In this document: positions 1 through 11,945 of the stretch, one piece after another
Layout: the number at the start of each line of letters is the position of its first letter
Numbering within the stretch: position 1 is the stretch's first letter
NCBI GenBank assembly: GCA_031472005.1
Contig: PZJY01000008.1
Location: 1,550,001-1,614,000, forward strand
Direction: 5' to 3'
DNA length: 64,000 nucleotides
Source: Tetracladium setigerum
Lineage: Eukaryota; Ascomycota; Leotiomycetes; Helotiales
Made by a program: the position numbers and the translations under genes
The notes under the pieces: model-generated
The model's database searches: none
What the model was told of the DNA's origin: nothing
Seen by the model: only the letters and a program-made list of their open reading frames with translations

Positions 1-1955
1 CGTGCCATCCCAGCAGTATTTTCGGAAGCAGGACTCGCATGCCTCCGGAGTAGTGGTGTTGGTTCGACTCCAGCTTCGAGCCATGATGGCGCACCCGACG
101 CAGGTTGGCCACTCGGTGTCAACAGTCGCGTTGCCCATCGTGACAACATCATAGCCATTCTGGATAATTGCGTTGCGCACTTTGAGGTCGTAGGCCATGG
201 TGAAAGTGGATACGTTGGAGTAGTAGACGTATGGAGAATTCGGAAGATACACCACCAGAGGTGCAGTACTAGTCGAAGACAAGTTGCTTGTGTCGCAACC
301 GAATAGGGTTGGTCGAGAGTTCAAACCGAGATTGACGATTGTGTTGACGTCGGGGATGGAAGGGAACGTAGTGCCGTTATCTTGTGCGAGGGAGCGCTCG
401 TATGTAGCGACTATGGCAGTGCCATTGGGCCAGTTCATTCCCTTGGGGGACAGTGTGTCGGCGGACGAATCGACGGCGAAAATTACATCGACGTTGCGAA
501 CTGCTTGGATGAGGGGCGTGAAAGGGATGTTTTGGAGATCTTCACCACCGTCAACGAGTGTCAGGCGTTTTGACTGCGCACTCGGATTCGTAGAAGGCTT
601 CCAGCGGTAGAATGGATCTGGGAAACACAAATTCGTCAGAGAACGAATGCAGGAAGTTCATAATATTTGGACAGACTTACTCGGAGTCCAATCGGCGATA
701 TCGTTGTTGTCCTCTCCAACTTCATTCAGCAGATTAGTGATGAAGCCTTTGAGCATATCGGGCACCATGTCAGTATCTCTGATCTGGAGCACAAACTGAT
801 TGAACAACGAGCTCGATGTCCCAAACACGAAGCTCAACTGATCATAACCCGTCACGCAATTCTTGTCAGATGCAATCTTTCCGCCGTTGAAATCGGACCC
901 GACGTACTGCAATGGTGCGAATCCAATGTCGTCGAAAGACCCCATTTCCCATGGATTGAATTCGTAGTTTGCGGTGTCCTTCGATGAGAAAATTACTTGG
1001 CCATCTTTTCGCCCGTCCGCGACTAGAATGGGCATTGGTACGACTGCACTCTCAAATTTCGAGCTGTTCTGGATCGAAGAGAATGTATGTGCTTGACTTG
1101 GCATGAGTTTAAAATTCTAACGGGAGGACTACATTAGAAGACTTACAATTAGCGATGGTCGTGGTATTGAGAAGTTGATATGCAATGGCTCGACCCCAAA
1201 GATCAGTCATCGAAGTGTTAAATCCCGCATTTGCTTTCGCCTGCACTTGGGCCAGAAGTGCATTGAAATAAGCCTTAGCATTCGAAGTACCAGTGTCGCC
1301 CAGGTCCGGCCCTTCCCAGATGGCAGATTGGAACTGCCAAAGCGGGTTGGCACTTTTGGTATTAATGATTTCCTCAATCGTAGGAAAATCATTCCCGTAA
1401 AGAGAAGAAAGAAGCCATCCTCCACCAGAAAGACCAGTCAAATATGTCGCGGATTGCAAAAGCCCCCCAAGATGGCCCTTGGCAGTTGAATTTGAGCTTC
1501 GGCTGTCAAATGCGGCAATGGCACCTGCACCATTCATCAAGGCACGATATCCGCCTCCAGAGACGGCAATAGCAATGTTAGGCAAATCGGAAGTGTTCTT
1601 CGCTGTGTCGATGTACGAGTTGGAATCGAAACCAGGGATGTCAATACGACCGAGGAACTCGCGCAGCACGGGTACCGTTTTGGCGCGGCGCTTTTTGAGC
1701 CATGATAGCTCTTGTGGTGATGGCGAGAGGGAATCTCGCAGAGCAGGTCTTTCGGTGGTTGGGCAGTCGATGGTTACTGGTGCGTACCCATTGGGAGTAT
1801 CGCGTTTTTGAACAGTGGAAGGACTGGTAACTTCGGCTAATTGAGGACTTAGTTGTGTCTTCTTCCCAGCATTGTTCGTGGTTTGACATACCTATGGCCT
1901 GGGCGGATAGCGTAGCTATACTACTAGAAAGTAAAAACACCGTCTTGAGCTTCAT
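1..1955 (-). CDS. Lysophospholipase (phospholipase B), C-terminus cut by the window edge
   Basis: Secreted or GPI-anchored fungal lysophospholipase of the cPLA2-like family, which removes acyl chains from (lyso)phospholipids outside the cell. The start at 1955 opens with a hydrophobic signal peptide of about 20 residues. I read four exons: 1955-1892, 1836-1147, 1091-681 and 617-1, with introns of 55, 55 and 63 bases that keep frame. The family's SGGGYRALMNGAG block is near residues 114-126, the nucleophile motif GLSGGGW has its serine near residue 158, and DGGEDLQNIP supplies the catalytic aspartate region. The visible 594 codons end inside the conserved C-terminal cysteine motif (CESCFRKYCW), so only the short tail, where a GPI signal would lie, is missing. 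Family assignment is secure; exact intron 2 acceptor is inferred. Confidence 0.93.
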
Positions 1956-3959
1956 CTTGCTGTGATCTGAAGAATTTCTCCCAGGTATGGCAAGTGACCT
2001 CTGGACTTTATTTAGGCAACATGTGGAAGGTGCCCATAGATATAGGAAGTATCGTGTGAATTTGAATTAACGTTCCAGTTGCTCAAACATCCACAATTCG
2101 ACCAGGAGGAGCCGTGAAATCTTATGTTTGCCGCGTAACGTGTTTGGTCAGAAATAAAAAAAAGATATCCATGTTTGCTCGTGCACCATGGCTACAGTGC
2201 CGAAGACTAGCCATGCCTTAGTTCTCAGCTGTGTTCAAGCCGTTTTAACCGCAATACAAGGTTGTATTGCCGTCTTTTCGCATTTTCAAAACCTAGCTGC
2301 GGTTTTTGCTAATCTCTGCAAAAGCCGATGTGCCTAGCTAGCCACTGCCAGAAGCTGCTTTTGAGTTTGAATACAGTCACTGACACGTTTCAATCATTTT
2401 GAATACCCGATTTTTTTTCTCTGTCTGTTAATTAAATATATATGCCATGAAGGAGAAAAAGTGCAGTGACTAAATGGGTATTGTACACATCAATGTCGAC
2501 TTTAACTTGGAGAGTAGCTGTTGAACCGATTTGTTCATGACGAAGAATCAACTCCCTCCAACACTGAATTCTACGCCACTGCCGATTCCCCTATCTGCTT
2601 CTTGGACACCATTTTTCATGCGTTAGGCATCTTAGCATTTAGATTGGAACTCGTATTTGTCCTTTCAGCTCATATGTGTAACTCTTGACATTCGCTTGGG
2701 TCCGCTCTGAAGTAGTTTCTTTTGACCTCCTGTGCCAATGATTGGATCTCGAGGCAGAAGAATTGTAATTGGGCCCACTTTGGGGCTGATTTCTTGATAA
2801 TGAGAATAAGCTAAGCTTTTTAGTGTAACGATTCATGCTTATTCTTCGTTCTCGTTCTCGTTCTACGGACCACTGCACCATCCTACTGCGCAGTTTGAGC
2901 ATCTCTTTGGCACAGTCTGCCTAGGAGCTTGTCTTTGCACTATGCAGGTACCATGTAAGGGAGGTTTTTACTGAATTCTCCAAGCGATCCTTACAAGCAC
3001 AATCACCGAGGCGTTGTTCAAATGGATGACGCAAGTTGTCGGTGTACGCAACGCCAATCGTCTATAAAAGGCTGGTTCAAGTCGCTCCAAAGATATTTAT
3101 TATTGGGACACATTTCTTCTGAAAGGATATAACGTATGGATCGATTGAGGAGTTTGTTCAAAGTCGTGGATTACGGATAGGCAGGCTCAGGAATTCCCCT
3201 TCTTGTCTCAGCCACACCAAAGATTCCCAATCAAGGAGGCTCTTTCGAGATTAGCTACTTGGATGCTCCATTGGGGTTTTCAACATCATTTCTCTCATCA
3301 AAAGAATGCGCACGACAATGTAGATGTCGGAGTTCGACCCTGTTGGACGTCAAATTCTTCAACATCGAGTAATTTTTGGGAATTTCGCCTCATGCGTAGT
3401 ATCATTTTGAGAGTTTGGAAGCAGCACGATCTTCGGGACCCCTTTGATAAGTTTGAGGTTTGAGTAAACTATCATGGCGGCTCTTTTCGCAAGGTAATAG
3501 TCTGTGTCATAGGTAAACAGCTTCGTTAAGACTAGCAAGAATCACGCCAAGACTCCAGCTCGCTTAATCACATATAACTTCCCTCAATTCTGAGCTGGGG
3601 TGCCATGAACCAACGGCCGAATTCAGCCCCGCAGACATGTGATCTTACTGTACTATGCGGGGTTAAGTAAATGCCCGACCAGAACTTCAAACTTGCGCCC
3701 TTGTGTCATAGTTACACATTGTGGTCAGTCAGAGGGGAATAATGGCTGTGCAAATGATTATTGCCGACATCCCCCATGCCAAGAACACGAGATCAGCTTT
3801 TGCTGGGTAGCATCAACACCACACAGCTACCTACGCCGCAGAATGCTATTACGGGAGCCCAAGAATAAGAACCGCCATTTCCCAGAAAATTCGACATCTT
3901 GCACGTACCGGCTATCATCTTACCACTCTCTGTCGTTTTGAATACTCCAGGTCAACATC
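1956..3959. other. Intergenic, no supported gene
   Basis: About 2 kb between the divergent lysophospholipase and O-methyltransferase genes, so it holds both promoters. AT-rich with short homopolymer runs. There is a TATA-like box with the sequence tctataaaagg near 3060, but the open frame behind it (3203-3463) has no recognisable protein. A short ttctcgttctcgttctacg repeat lies near 2850. Confidence 0.6.
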
Positions 3960-4752
3960 ATGTCCAATCGTCCAGCCATCAATGCTCCACAGCACATCCT
4001 CCAACTCCTCTCTGAGCTTCATCAGAAGTCCCTGGAACAAGAAGCCTCCATCTCAAAAACTGGGAAAGTATTCTCGTCCAAGGTCATCAATGATCTAGAA
4101 GACCAAAACCTTCATAAGAACGCTGCGAAGGAGTTCGATCGGCTCATGCTCGACAAGTTCATTGCTTTGGACGAAGATAAATGCCAATTTACCTACCAGC
4201 TCATCAATGCCATGGGAGCGACCAATATTGTCGAAGCAGGCACAAGCTTCGGAGTCAGCACCATCTACCTTGCTCTTGCTATCAGTAAAACGAAAGCTAC
4301 CACCGCCAAGCCTGGAACAGTCATCGCGACCGAGAAGGAGATGCAAAAGGCGGAAATCGCTCGCAAGTACTGGGCACATTGCGGTGCAGAAGTTGAACGA
4401 GAGATTGATTTGAGGGTGGGAGATCTGCTTGAAACTCTGAAGGAAGGATTGCCACAGGTTGATCTTCTGCTTCTTGACAGTGAGTTTTCACTTTGCTTTC
4501 ATTTGGGAAGAAAAAGTTCTGTACTGAAATCTTGAAATAGTCTGGTCTGCTCTTGCGCTTCCTACACTAAAGCTTGTCCTTCCCCGCCTGCGACATGGCT
4601 CAGTCGTTCTGACAGACAACACAATCTCGGGTGCTGAAGGTTACAAAGAGCTCTTGGCATTCTTGCGGGCGCCGGAGAATGGTTTTCAGAATCAGACTCT
4701 GCCCTTTACTAATGGATTTGAGATGAGTGTTTATCTGCCAGAAGTAAAGTAA
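3960..4752 (+). CDS. O-methyltransferase, family 3 (caffeoyl-CoA/catechol type)
   Basis: SAM-dependent O-methyltransferase of the CCoAOMT-like family, 243 residues, which matches the family's usual length of 220-250. Two exons, 3960-4479 and 4541-4752; the 61-base intron (gtgagt to atag) is phase 1 and restores DIWSALALPTLKLV after LLLLD. The SAM-binding glycine motif VEAGTSFGVSTIYLA is near residues 91-105, followed by the acidic TEKE and the metal-site region LLLLD and TDN. The substrate cannot be told from sequence; fungal members methylate small phenolics or act in secondary metabolism. It runs in the same direction as the PLP enzyme at 5830, about 1.1 kb away. No polyketide synthase or peptide synthetase is nearby. 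Confidence 0.9.
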
Positions 4753-5829
4753 ATACAGGAGGGGACGAGTCAACATGCTGAGACGTTCTTCTTTCACCAC
4801 CCGATGTGATGAGCGTGTACGGAATATGGAAGAGCAACTTAATCACCGCTAGGTATGGGTCGTAGCGTATGCCATGTTTAAGGGCTGGAACTGGCAATTC
4901 AATTCAAATTCAATATTCTCTTATATTAAGCATGAAAATAATTGAATTACATACTTGCAGGCACTGCTGGTATTCGAGAAATTTTGACTTTTGATTTATC
5001 AGATGGCGGGGTAGCTTAGTGGCGTCGGTCTGCTTCAAGATTTATTTTACTTCCAAGATAGGCTGAAATAATTGCATTGGATCATTCTGTGTAAAAGCCT
5101 GTGATTGTGACTTATGTAATAATAATCTGTACACAGAGAATTCCGATTAATTAGTGATAATTCTCAGATTGACTCGTCTGGTTCAGGGTTCAAAGTACTC
5201 AAATTTGTAGCATAATCCCGCTAGCACAACTAACGGAACTAAGGTAGAGCAGGAAATGATCACAACCGGATGTTAGGTAATGTACTTAATAATGGGAGGA
5301 CTGATCGCATCTGCCTTCCTTCTCAAACTGTTAGGAGTGTGAGTGAACTTCGCTTAGGTTCTAGTTCACGGTATCTTTTAGCCTTTTTCCTGGTGCCTAG
5401 TGCCTTGCACGAGGCTGACTGTAAAAAAAACCACATAAACCACTTAGTGAAATGACTAGAGTCATTCAGCACACGAAAATTCTTGCTCTTTGACTTCTAC
5501 GCCCTTCGGGACGGCTCGGTGAGTGATGCCATGACAAAGTTCTCCGAGCGAATTTTTGAATACCGAACTCCCCCCGACGTGTAGTGTCACGTAGACAAGT
5601 CTGATCCATGGTAAACCTGACAGGTTGATCATAATGGAAGTTGAAATAGAAAAATAGAAAGTAATGTGCGATCAGGGCAACTGTAGGGTTGCATTATCTC
5701 ATCCAGCTTCCGCATTTTGGCTTCGGACTTGCTCACCCCGCCATATAGATACAAATATATCTTTCGCGTCAGATATTTTACTCTACAAGCCTTCAATATT
5801 GTAAGACCTACTATACATCCCTTTCAGCC
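4753..5829. other. Intergenic, AT-rich
   Basis: No gene supported. A TATA-like element (tatagatacaaatatat) lies about 80 bases before the next start codon. A tRNA-like string near 5007 (ggggtagcttagtgg) lacks a T-arm and was rejected. Confidence 0.55.
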
Positions 5830-6780
5830 ATGTCTTCGTGTCATCCACCTCCAGTTTCTTCGATTTTGGACACCATCGGCAACACACCTGTCGTGCAACT
5901 CAAGCACATTGTCTCGGAAAACAGCGCCGATGTCTATGTAAAACTCGAGTTCATGAATCCAACAGGTTCCTACAAAGACCGTATGGCCAGATCGATGATA
6001 GAAGAAGCCGAACGCCGCGGTGACCTTACTTCCAACATGACGGTCATCGAAGCTACAGCGGGCAGCACGGGATCATCCTTAGCCTTTATCTGCGCCATAA
6101 AAGGATACAAATTTCTTGCCCTATCGTCCGATGCTTACGCAAAGGAGAAATTGCGAACAATGTCTGCGTTCGGAGCGAAACTAGATATCACACCCAGTCC
6201 CACAGGGAAAACAACGACAGATTTGATAAAATCAATGAAGGACCGGGCCAAGAATCTTGGGTCGAGCAACGAGTATCTCTATACCGATCAGTTTAGCAAC
6301 CGGGACGCGCTCATTGGCTACGCAGAGATTGGTCATGAGCTGGTCAGGCAATTTCCAGATGGCTTCGACTCTTTCTGTGGTGCGTTTGGAACGGCTGGTA
6401 TGGTGATGGGCGTGTCCGGCGTGATCAAATCCAAGAACCCGAATGTGCGAGTTGTCCTCCTTGAGCCCGCTGAGGCGGCTTTGTTGTCAGACGGTCAGAG
6501 CGGTTCGCATGGTATTGATGGTATCTCTCCAGGCTTCATATCGGAACATGTTGATCGAGAGTTGTATGATGAAGTTCGCAAAGTCAAGGAAGAGGTTGCC
6601 CGTGATATGTGCCGTCGACTGGCTAGGGAAGAAAGCTTGTTAGTAGGAACATCTTCGGGTGTTAATATTGCAGCAGCTATCCAAATTGCGAAGGAGTTGG
6701 GGTCGGGGAAGAAAGTCGTTACTGTTGCTTGTGATACTGGATTGAAGTATTTGGCAGGAGATCTGTTTTCAGAGGAGTGA
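5830..6780 (+). CDS. Cysteine synthase-fold PLP-dependent enzyme (type II)
   Basis: Intronless 316-residue member of the cysteine synthase/cystathionine beta-synthase family, about the length of CysK. The PLP lysine is K49 in NPTGSYKDR. The substrate/phosphate loop reads TAGSTG (76-81) where CysK has TSGNTG, and the glycine loop reads GAFGTAGM (184-191) in place of the usual GTGGT. GTSSGVN near the C-terminus is conserved and contacts the cofactor ring. The family makes cysteine from O-acetylserine and sulfide or does related beta-replacement. The changed substrate loop makes a plain O-acetylserine sulfhydrylase doubtful, so a specialised PLP enzyme is possible. The start at 5830 aligns with the family's N-terminal SILDTIGNTPVVQL. 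Fold assignment is firm, substrate unknown. Confidence 0.92.
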   Translation: MSSCHPPPVSSILDTIGNTPVVQLKHIVSENSADVYVKLEFMNPTGSYKDRMARSMIEEAERRGDLTSNMTVIEATAGSTGSSLAFICAIKGYKFLALSSDAYAKEKLRTMSAFGAKLDITPSPTGKTTTDLIKSMKDRAKNLGSSNEYLYTDQFSNRDALIGYAEIGHELVRQFPDGFDSFCGAFGTAGMVMGVSGVIKSKNPNVRVVLLEPAEAALLSDGQSGSHGIDGISPGFISEHVDRELYDEVRKVKEEVARDMCRRLAREESLLVGTSSGVNIAAAIQIAKELGSGKKVVTVACDTGLKYLAGDLFSEE

Positions 6781-7745
6781 GTGTTGGATCGGCCAACTCG
6801 AGGATATTTCCTAGGCGAAAGAGCTTTCAATTCATGTTTTACTTCTGAGATGTTGCCGTTGATAATCTGGTCTCCCCGAGGGAGGTATGAGTGATGTATG
6901 GAATTTCCACCCTGGTGCCGAATCTCAGCACGGCGACGTTGAAGAACGCAGGCCACGTCAATCAGCCTTTAGCTTTCTCAAAATTGATCCAGAACCTGGC
7001 CATTAATTTAATTTGTCGGAAGCGGCGTTAAAAGCATGGCCTAGGTTTAACAAAAAAAATAAAAAATAACACTCTCTCGTAGTTGAGATCATACGCAGTG
7101 GAAGGACCTCTCCCAGCTGACGGATCGTATACTAAAACGATCGAAATGTTAGCCTTTGTTTTTGTTTTGGAGTGTAAATACATGATATCTTGGTCTAGAT
7201 ATAGTGTATTTTCTACTAGGATAACAGCTTCCCATGATGTAATGGAAATCTAGATTCTTATAATTGATAAAATCGCGAGTTTTGGTGTTTGCCTTCCTCG
7301 TTTGGCATGGCCAAGACTCTGTAGATCTGTGATTCGTGGGAGCCGCATGCTTGATGTTCTGAGGTAGGAAGATGCCAGTTCTTGAGGCACAAGCGTAAAA
7401 TGGAGACGTATATCGATGAATGCCATAGGACGAGGCAAGAAAGCGATGATTCGTAAACGATGCTCTGGTGAGTGTGGTGGCGCATCTAAGAGAAACACCC
7501 TGGAGGGGCGCAGCGTCACCAATCGTTGTCGAAAGCACAGCATCCCCAACCCCAACTTCTTAAGTGCGTCCTGGGCGAAGCTTATGAACCTCACCCTCCT
7601 CCTCCTCCTTCACCGTCCATTTGTCACCTTCTCTATCCATTACCTATTCTTTTGATTCCCAACCCAGACCCGATGGATATGGATTTCTTTGATGTTGTAA
7701 AGTGGCTGAAGGAATAATTGAGGTGACCATCAGACTCGAAACAAA
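6781..7745. other. Intergenic, no supported gene
   Basis: Holds the 3' end of the PLP enzyme gene and the promoter of the lipase gene. A pyrimidine-rich CT tract (ctcaccctcctcctcctcct) lies around 7590-7610, common in fungal promoters. Frames on the minus strand here look random. Confidence 0.55.
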
Positions 7746-9613
7746 ATGACGCTCTTCGGCCGTTCCAAGAAGGCCAAGGAGCCTAAAGCAACGACAACCA
7801 AACCTTTCTTTCAGCATTCAAACCATACGAGAACTCAATCAACTCCAAATCGCCCCATTGGGACAGTCACAGAGCAAAGACCTCATACTAGCTATGGCTA
7901 CGGACAACAGCAGCAACAACAGCAACCTCAGACATGGCTCGCCGTGCCAGGCCAGCAGCCTCATGGAGATCCTCGATATCTGCATACCCCTCCTTCGCAA
8001 CCCCTCCGGACACAGAAGTCAAGTGGTGGTTTAAGCAGATTTAATGCTTCCATGAGCAACCTTCTCCAAGCGGATGTTCCGCCTTGTATCCCGGGATCGA
8101 GAATTATCAATGATGGATTATCTCCATTACAGATGCAAGGAACACAATACCTCAATCAAGGAGCCGCTCTCTGCGATCAGATAGCCTCGAAATTGAACGA
8201 GATAATCACGCTTATCGATGGAGAGAGATTCAGCGGAAACGAGAGTCAGCTAGTGCTGCACAACGAAGTGCAACAGCCACCATATCAACAACAGCAGCAT
8301 CCGGAGACGACCAGTCGCGGTTTTAGCTGGGGAAAGTCGAAGGGTGCAGTCAATGAATCGATAGCCAGTTCGAAGACTTCAACCAATTATTTCTCTAAAG
8401 TCAATCTCTATGCGAACTCTAGGCTACCTCCCAATCTCCCCCCACTAAAACTGTTAGTCCTGTCACACATTTGCTCATTGTACATTGCTTACACACTATA
8501 GGTATATGCCAACATACCCGCTCCTCTGTCTTGCTGCTCAATACTCCGAACGTGTGTACATTCAGCCTGCTGGGAAGGAGAGGGATGCACATGTTGATGC
8601 GGATTGGAAAATGGGCACAAAAGCAATGGTTATCAAATCTGTTCCTATGGATGATATGAATACCATTGTGTTCGCCATTCGTGGAAGTCAAACTTTCATG
8701 GATTGGGCTGTAAATCTAAACTCAAGTCCTGCTACCCCAGCAGGCTTTCTCGTCAGTACTACAGTTCAAACTAGTTACAACTTTGGCTGATCGATATATG
8801 CAGGACGATACTGGAAATTTGTGCCATGCAGGATTCTTGACAGTGGCAAGGAAAATGATTGCACCAGTGGCAGCTCGCCTCAGAAGTTTACTGCAAGAGG
8901 ATCCAAGCCGATCAAGATACTCCCTGCTAATCACGGGCCACTCCGCGGGTGGAGCTGTAGCGGCTCTGCTCTACTGTCATATGCTTGCTACCAGTACGCA
9001 ATCGCAATCCGAACTTAATACACTTACAGGATGTTTCAAACGTGTGCACTGCGTCACATTCGGTGCACCACCTGTCTCTCTCCTGCCGCTCAACAAACCA
9101 AACACTTCAGCCCTCCGCAAATCATTATTCCTTTCTTTCGTAAACGAAGGCGACCCCGTAGCCCGCGCAGATAAAGCTTACATCCGCTCTCTCCTCGATC
9201 TGTACTCCTCGGCCGCACCTGGTCAATCTTGTCTCGATATTGTCACGCCTCCCCAACTTCAACCCCTCATAACCGGCTTCTCCAAAAGCTCACTCGCTCT
9301 ACACAAGACCAAAAAACAGTCTTCTCTAAAACCAGTGTCGAACCCACCATCAGTGCCACCATTGTGGCGAGTCCCAGAAGCGACTCTAAGCAATGCCGGT
9401 AGAATCGTTTTGCTAAGGAGCATGCAACGATATGATGGAAAGTCAAGCAAGCAGAAGACGAACGAGATGATGAATGAAGGGATTGTGGCGCAGACTATTA
9501 GCGATGACCTTTTGAGAGGTGTAGTTTGGGGTGATCCAGTCTGTCACATGATGAAGATTTATGCGAGGAGGATTGAGATTTTGGCAACAAATGCTGTTAT
9601 GGGGAGGACGTGA
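7746..9613 (+). CDS. Class 3 lipase with disordered N-terminus
   Basis: Three exons, 7746-8452, 8502-8751 and 8804-9613, give 588 residues; introns are 49 and 52 bases. The first 200 residues are polar, with glutamine runs and no signal peptide, so the enzyme is probably intracellular. The class 3 lipase domain begins near YPLLCLAAQYSERVY. It carries the IRGS oxyanion region, nucleophile elbow GHSAGG (serine about residue 366), the aspartate in FVNEGDPVARAD (about residue 437) and a histidine near the C-terminus (about residue 567, in GDPVCHMMKIYARRIE). This is the Ser-Asp-His layout of the fungal and Sn1-specific diacylglycerol lipase group. Likely substrate is intracellular di- or triacylglycerol (inference). 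Confidence 0.9.
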
Positions 9614-10401
9614 GGGGTAGGGTAGGGTAGAGCGACAAAGACGGGATGGGAAATGGGACTGAAAATGGCGTTTCATGGCTTTTGCAAGGAATATACCCAA
9701 TTAGTTATGCGAATACGATGGTTTTGATGTTATTTATTTTGTTTGCAGACGTACGAGTATCTCCCACGCACAGCTTTCCCTCGCATAATTCAGGTCAAAG
9801 TAGTACAACTATTTGTGTATAGAGGAGGTATTGTCTATATAATCATATTGGCAGCTTTTTTGCACCATCTAAGAAGAATGTTGCTTCCATTACCTCCATT
9901 TACTCTTGCCCATGCTGATAGATGAAATGCCAAGACATATCGGCAAATCATGTGAAATCTTGCCTATGTCCGATTGAGCCTATGGAAATCATCCCGACCT
10001 CGGCCTTTTTTCTCACCAACCAAAAAAGTTCAACATCACAAGCTGAATAACCTGGAAATCACAACTCCAGACGAGCCCACTTTATCGTCATTTAATGCAC
10101 TTATGCAACGGACAGCCTCGGGATTGTGAAATACCAGTACAAGCAAGCGCTTACAATGTGGCACGGCCAATTTGGCGCGTCGGCCGAGGTATTCGCGCGT
10201 GTTCGGCGTTTGCACCGAATCCCTTCTTGCCCATCCATGATTCATTAATTGGGGAAGTTTCGCCATCAAATATTCCTTCTGTCTTTTCTCTTGTCTTCGT
10301 CAACCTTCGATCTTTTGCAATATTCTTAGATCTCATTTCTTCTTCTATCATCTGCTCTGTGCTTGCAAACACCGTTTGAAGGATCAGCGCTACACGTCAC
10401 A
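9614..10401. other. Intergenic, no supported gene
   Basis: 3' end of the lipase gene (with a short gggtagggtaggg run just after the stop) and promoter of the peroxidase gene, with a long TC-rich stretch at about 10270-10345 just before its start. Confidence 0.55.
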
Positions 10402-11455
10402 ATGAGCGCGAAAGGGGATTTTGAAGCTGTCCGAAAGGACATTGCCAAGCTGATGCACCAGCCAGAATATGATGATGGAAGTGCTGGACCCGTACTTGTG
10501 CGATTGGCATGGTATGTTTGCTCCCTCTCTTCTACTCCATTCTCTCAGTCTCTTCTCGGGCGAAGATATCAGAGCTAACAATCTCAGGCACTCTGCAGGA
10601 ACGTACGATGCCGAGACAGACACTGGTGGCTCGAACGGCGCAGGCATGCGATATGAAGCAGAAGGAGGGGACCCCGCAAATGCTGGTCTCCAGCATGCTC
10701 GTGTCTTCCTCGAACCAGTTAAGGAAAAGCATCCATGGATTACCTATGCCGACCTCTGGACACTCGCTGGCGCCGTGGCAGTCGAGGAGATGACTGGCCC
10801 TCACATTCCCTGGCAAGGAGGCCGAACCGACTTCGTGGACGACAGTAAACTGCCACCGAGAGGGAGGCTTCCAGATGCTACACAGGGAGCAGATCATTTG
10901 AGATGGATTTTCAACAGGATGGGGTTCAACGACCAGGAGATTGTGGCTTTGAGCGGTGCACATAGTCTGGGAAGATGTCACAGCGATAGAAGTGGTTTTG
11001 AAGGTCCTTGGGTCAACAACCCTACACGATTCTCGAATCAGTACTTCAGACTTCTCCTGTCCTTGCAGTGGCGCAAGAAGACCCTCAAGAATGGTAATAT
11101 GCAGTATGTCAACTACGACGAGGATACCGGCACGGAACTCATGATGTTGCCAACGGATATGGTACTTACGAAAGACCCGAGCTTTATCAAGTGGGTGGAG
11201 TTGTATGCGAGAGATAAGGATCGCTTCTTTGAGGATTTCACGAAGGTGTTTGCGAAGTTGATGGAGTTGGGGATCACCAGAGATAAGGATGGGAATGTGA
11301 CGAATACTGATAATGTGCTGGGAGGGTATCATGCAGCGCCGAAGAAGAGCAGCCAGCCTGGCAAACCCGAGGAGAGTTCAGATGATAAGAAGGTGGATGT
11401 TAGTGAGGCAGAAAAGTTGAAGGAGAAGAACAAACAGATTAGATCGAGACTTTAA
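10402..11455 (+). CDS. Cytochrome c peroxidase-like haem peroxidase (no mitochondrial presequence)
   Basis: Class I haem peroxidase, 325 residues, that reduces hydrogen peroxide. Two exons, 10402-10511 and 10588-11455; the 76-base intron splits the tryptophan codon of the distal motif, giving RLAWHSAGT (Arg34, Trp37, His38). The proximal haem ligand is His162 in ALSGAHSLGRCH, the electron-transfer tryptophan is Trp178 in FEGPW and the hydrogen-bonding aspartate is Asp227 in LPTDM. The start at MSAKGDFEAVRKDI matches the short form; there is no N-terminal mitochondrial targeting region, so it resembles the second fungal paralogue, often called CCP2 or putative haem-binding peroxidase. The C-terminus is a lysine/glutamate-rich tail. 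Its last codons lie inside a 63-base direct duplication. Confidence 0.95.
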
Positions 11456-11540
11456 GACTGGGAATGGTTTAGAGGCAGTTTAGATGGGAAGAAAGAACGG
11501 ATTAGATCGAGACTTTAGATTTGGAATTGTTTAGAGGAAA
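11437..11540. repeat. Imperfect 63-base direct duplication spanning the peroxidase stop codon
   Basis: The string attagatcgagactttaga-like occurs at 11438 and again at 11501, in each case followed by gg-aat-gtttagagg. The first copy encodes the last residues and the stop codon. A weaker third echo (gatagatcaagac) is near 11552. Confidence 0.8.
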
Positions 11541-11945
11541 GTAGAAAGAAGGATAGATCAAGACCGCCTAGATTTAGACATAGAAGAACATAATGTACAG
11601 ACTTTTTAGTTGACTGAGGCTCAGAGTTTTTTTGCCTCGGGAGTTGCTCAGTATCTGAAAGGATAGCTAGATGAAGATGACATAGATTTGGGCAGACAAG
11701 AACTTGATCGACCGATTGTCAAGTTGAATTCCGCTTAAAGTCTCACTTCAGGAGCTCATTTTTTTTTTTTTTTTCATGGACTCAGGCTAGGAAGGCAGGC
11801 GCAGAAGGAGCGACGATACTGTTCATTCTAGAACTTGATTTTGTTCTTCCTCTCTTCTTCCCACTCTCTTACTATCCTCATTCATCACCCTCCCCTACAA
11901 CCAATCCTTTATACCAACATCAGTGTGTGCTAGTACCTAAGAATT
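11456..11945. other. Intergenic with poly-T tract
   Basis: Contains the second copy of the 63-base duplication and a run of about 16 T at 11759-11774. The stretch at 11840-11900 is TC-rich and likely belongs to the promoter of the next gene. Confidence 0.55.

Noticed and set aside
2639..2902. 87-codon minus-strand frame
   Set aside because: Composition driven by a ttctcg repeat; no conserved features and no splice partner.
3203..3463. 86-codon frame behind a TATA-like box
   Set aside because: Protein-like features absent; no neighbouring exons found.
5000..5040. tRNA-like D-arm string
   Set aside because: No T-arm, anticodon stem or acceptor pairing in the following 80 bases.
7149..7594. 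Overlapping minus-strand frames
   Set aside because: Three overlapping frames with random composition in a promoter region.
10532..11332. 266-codon minus-strand frame
   Set aside because: Antisense shadow of the cytochrome c peroxidase exon.
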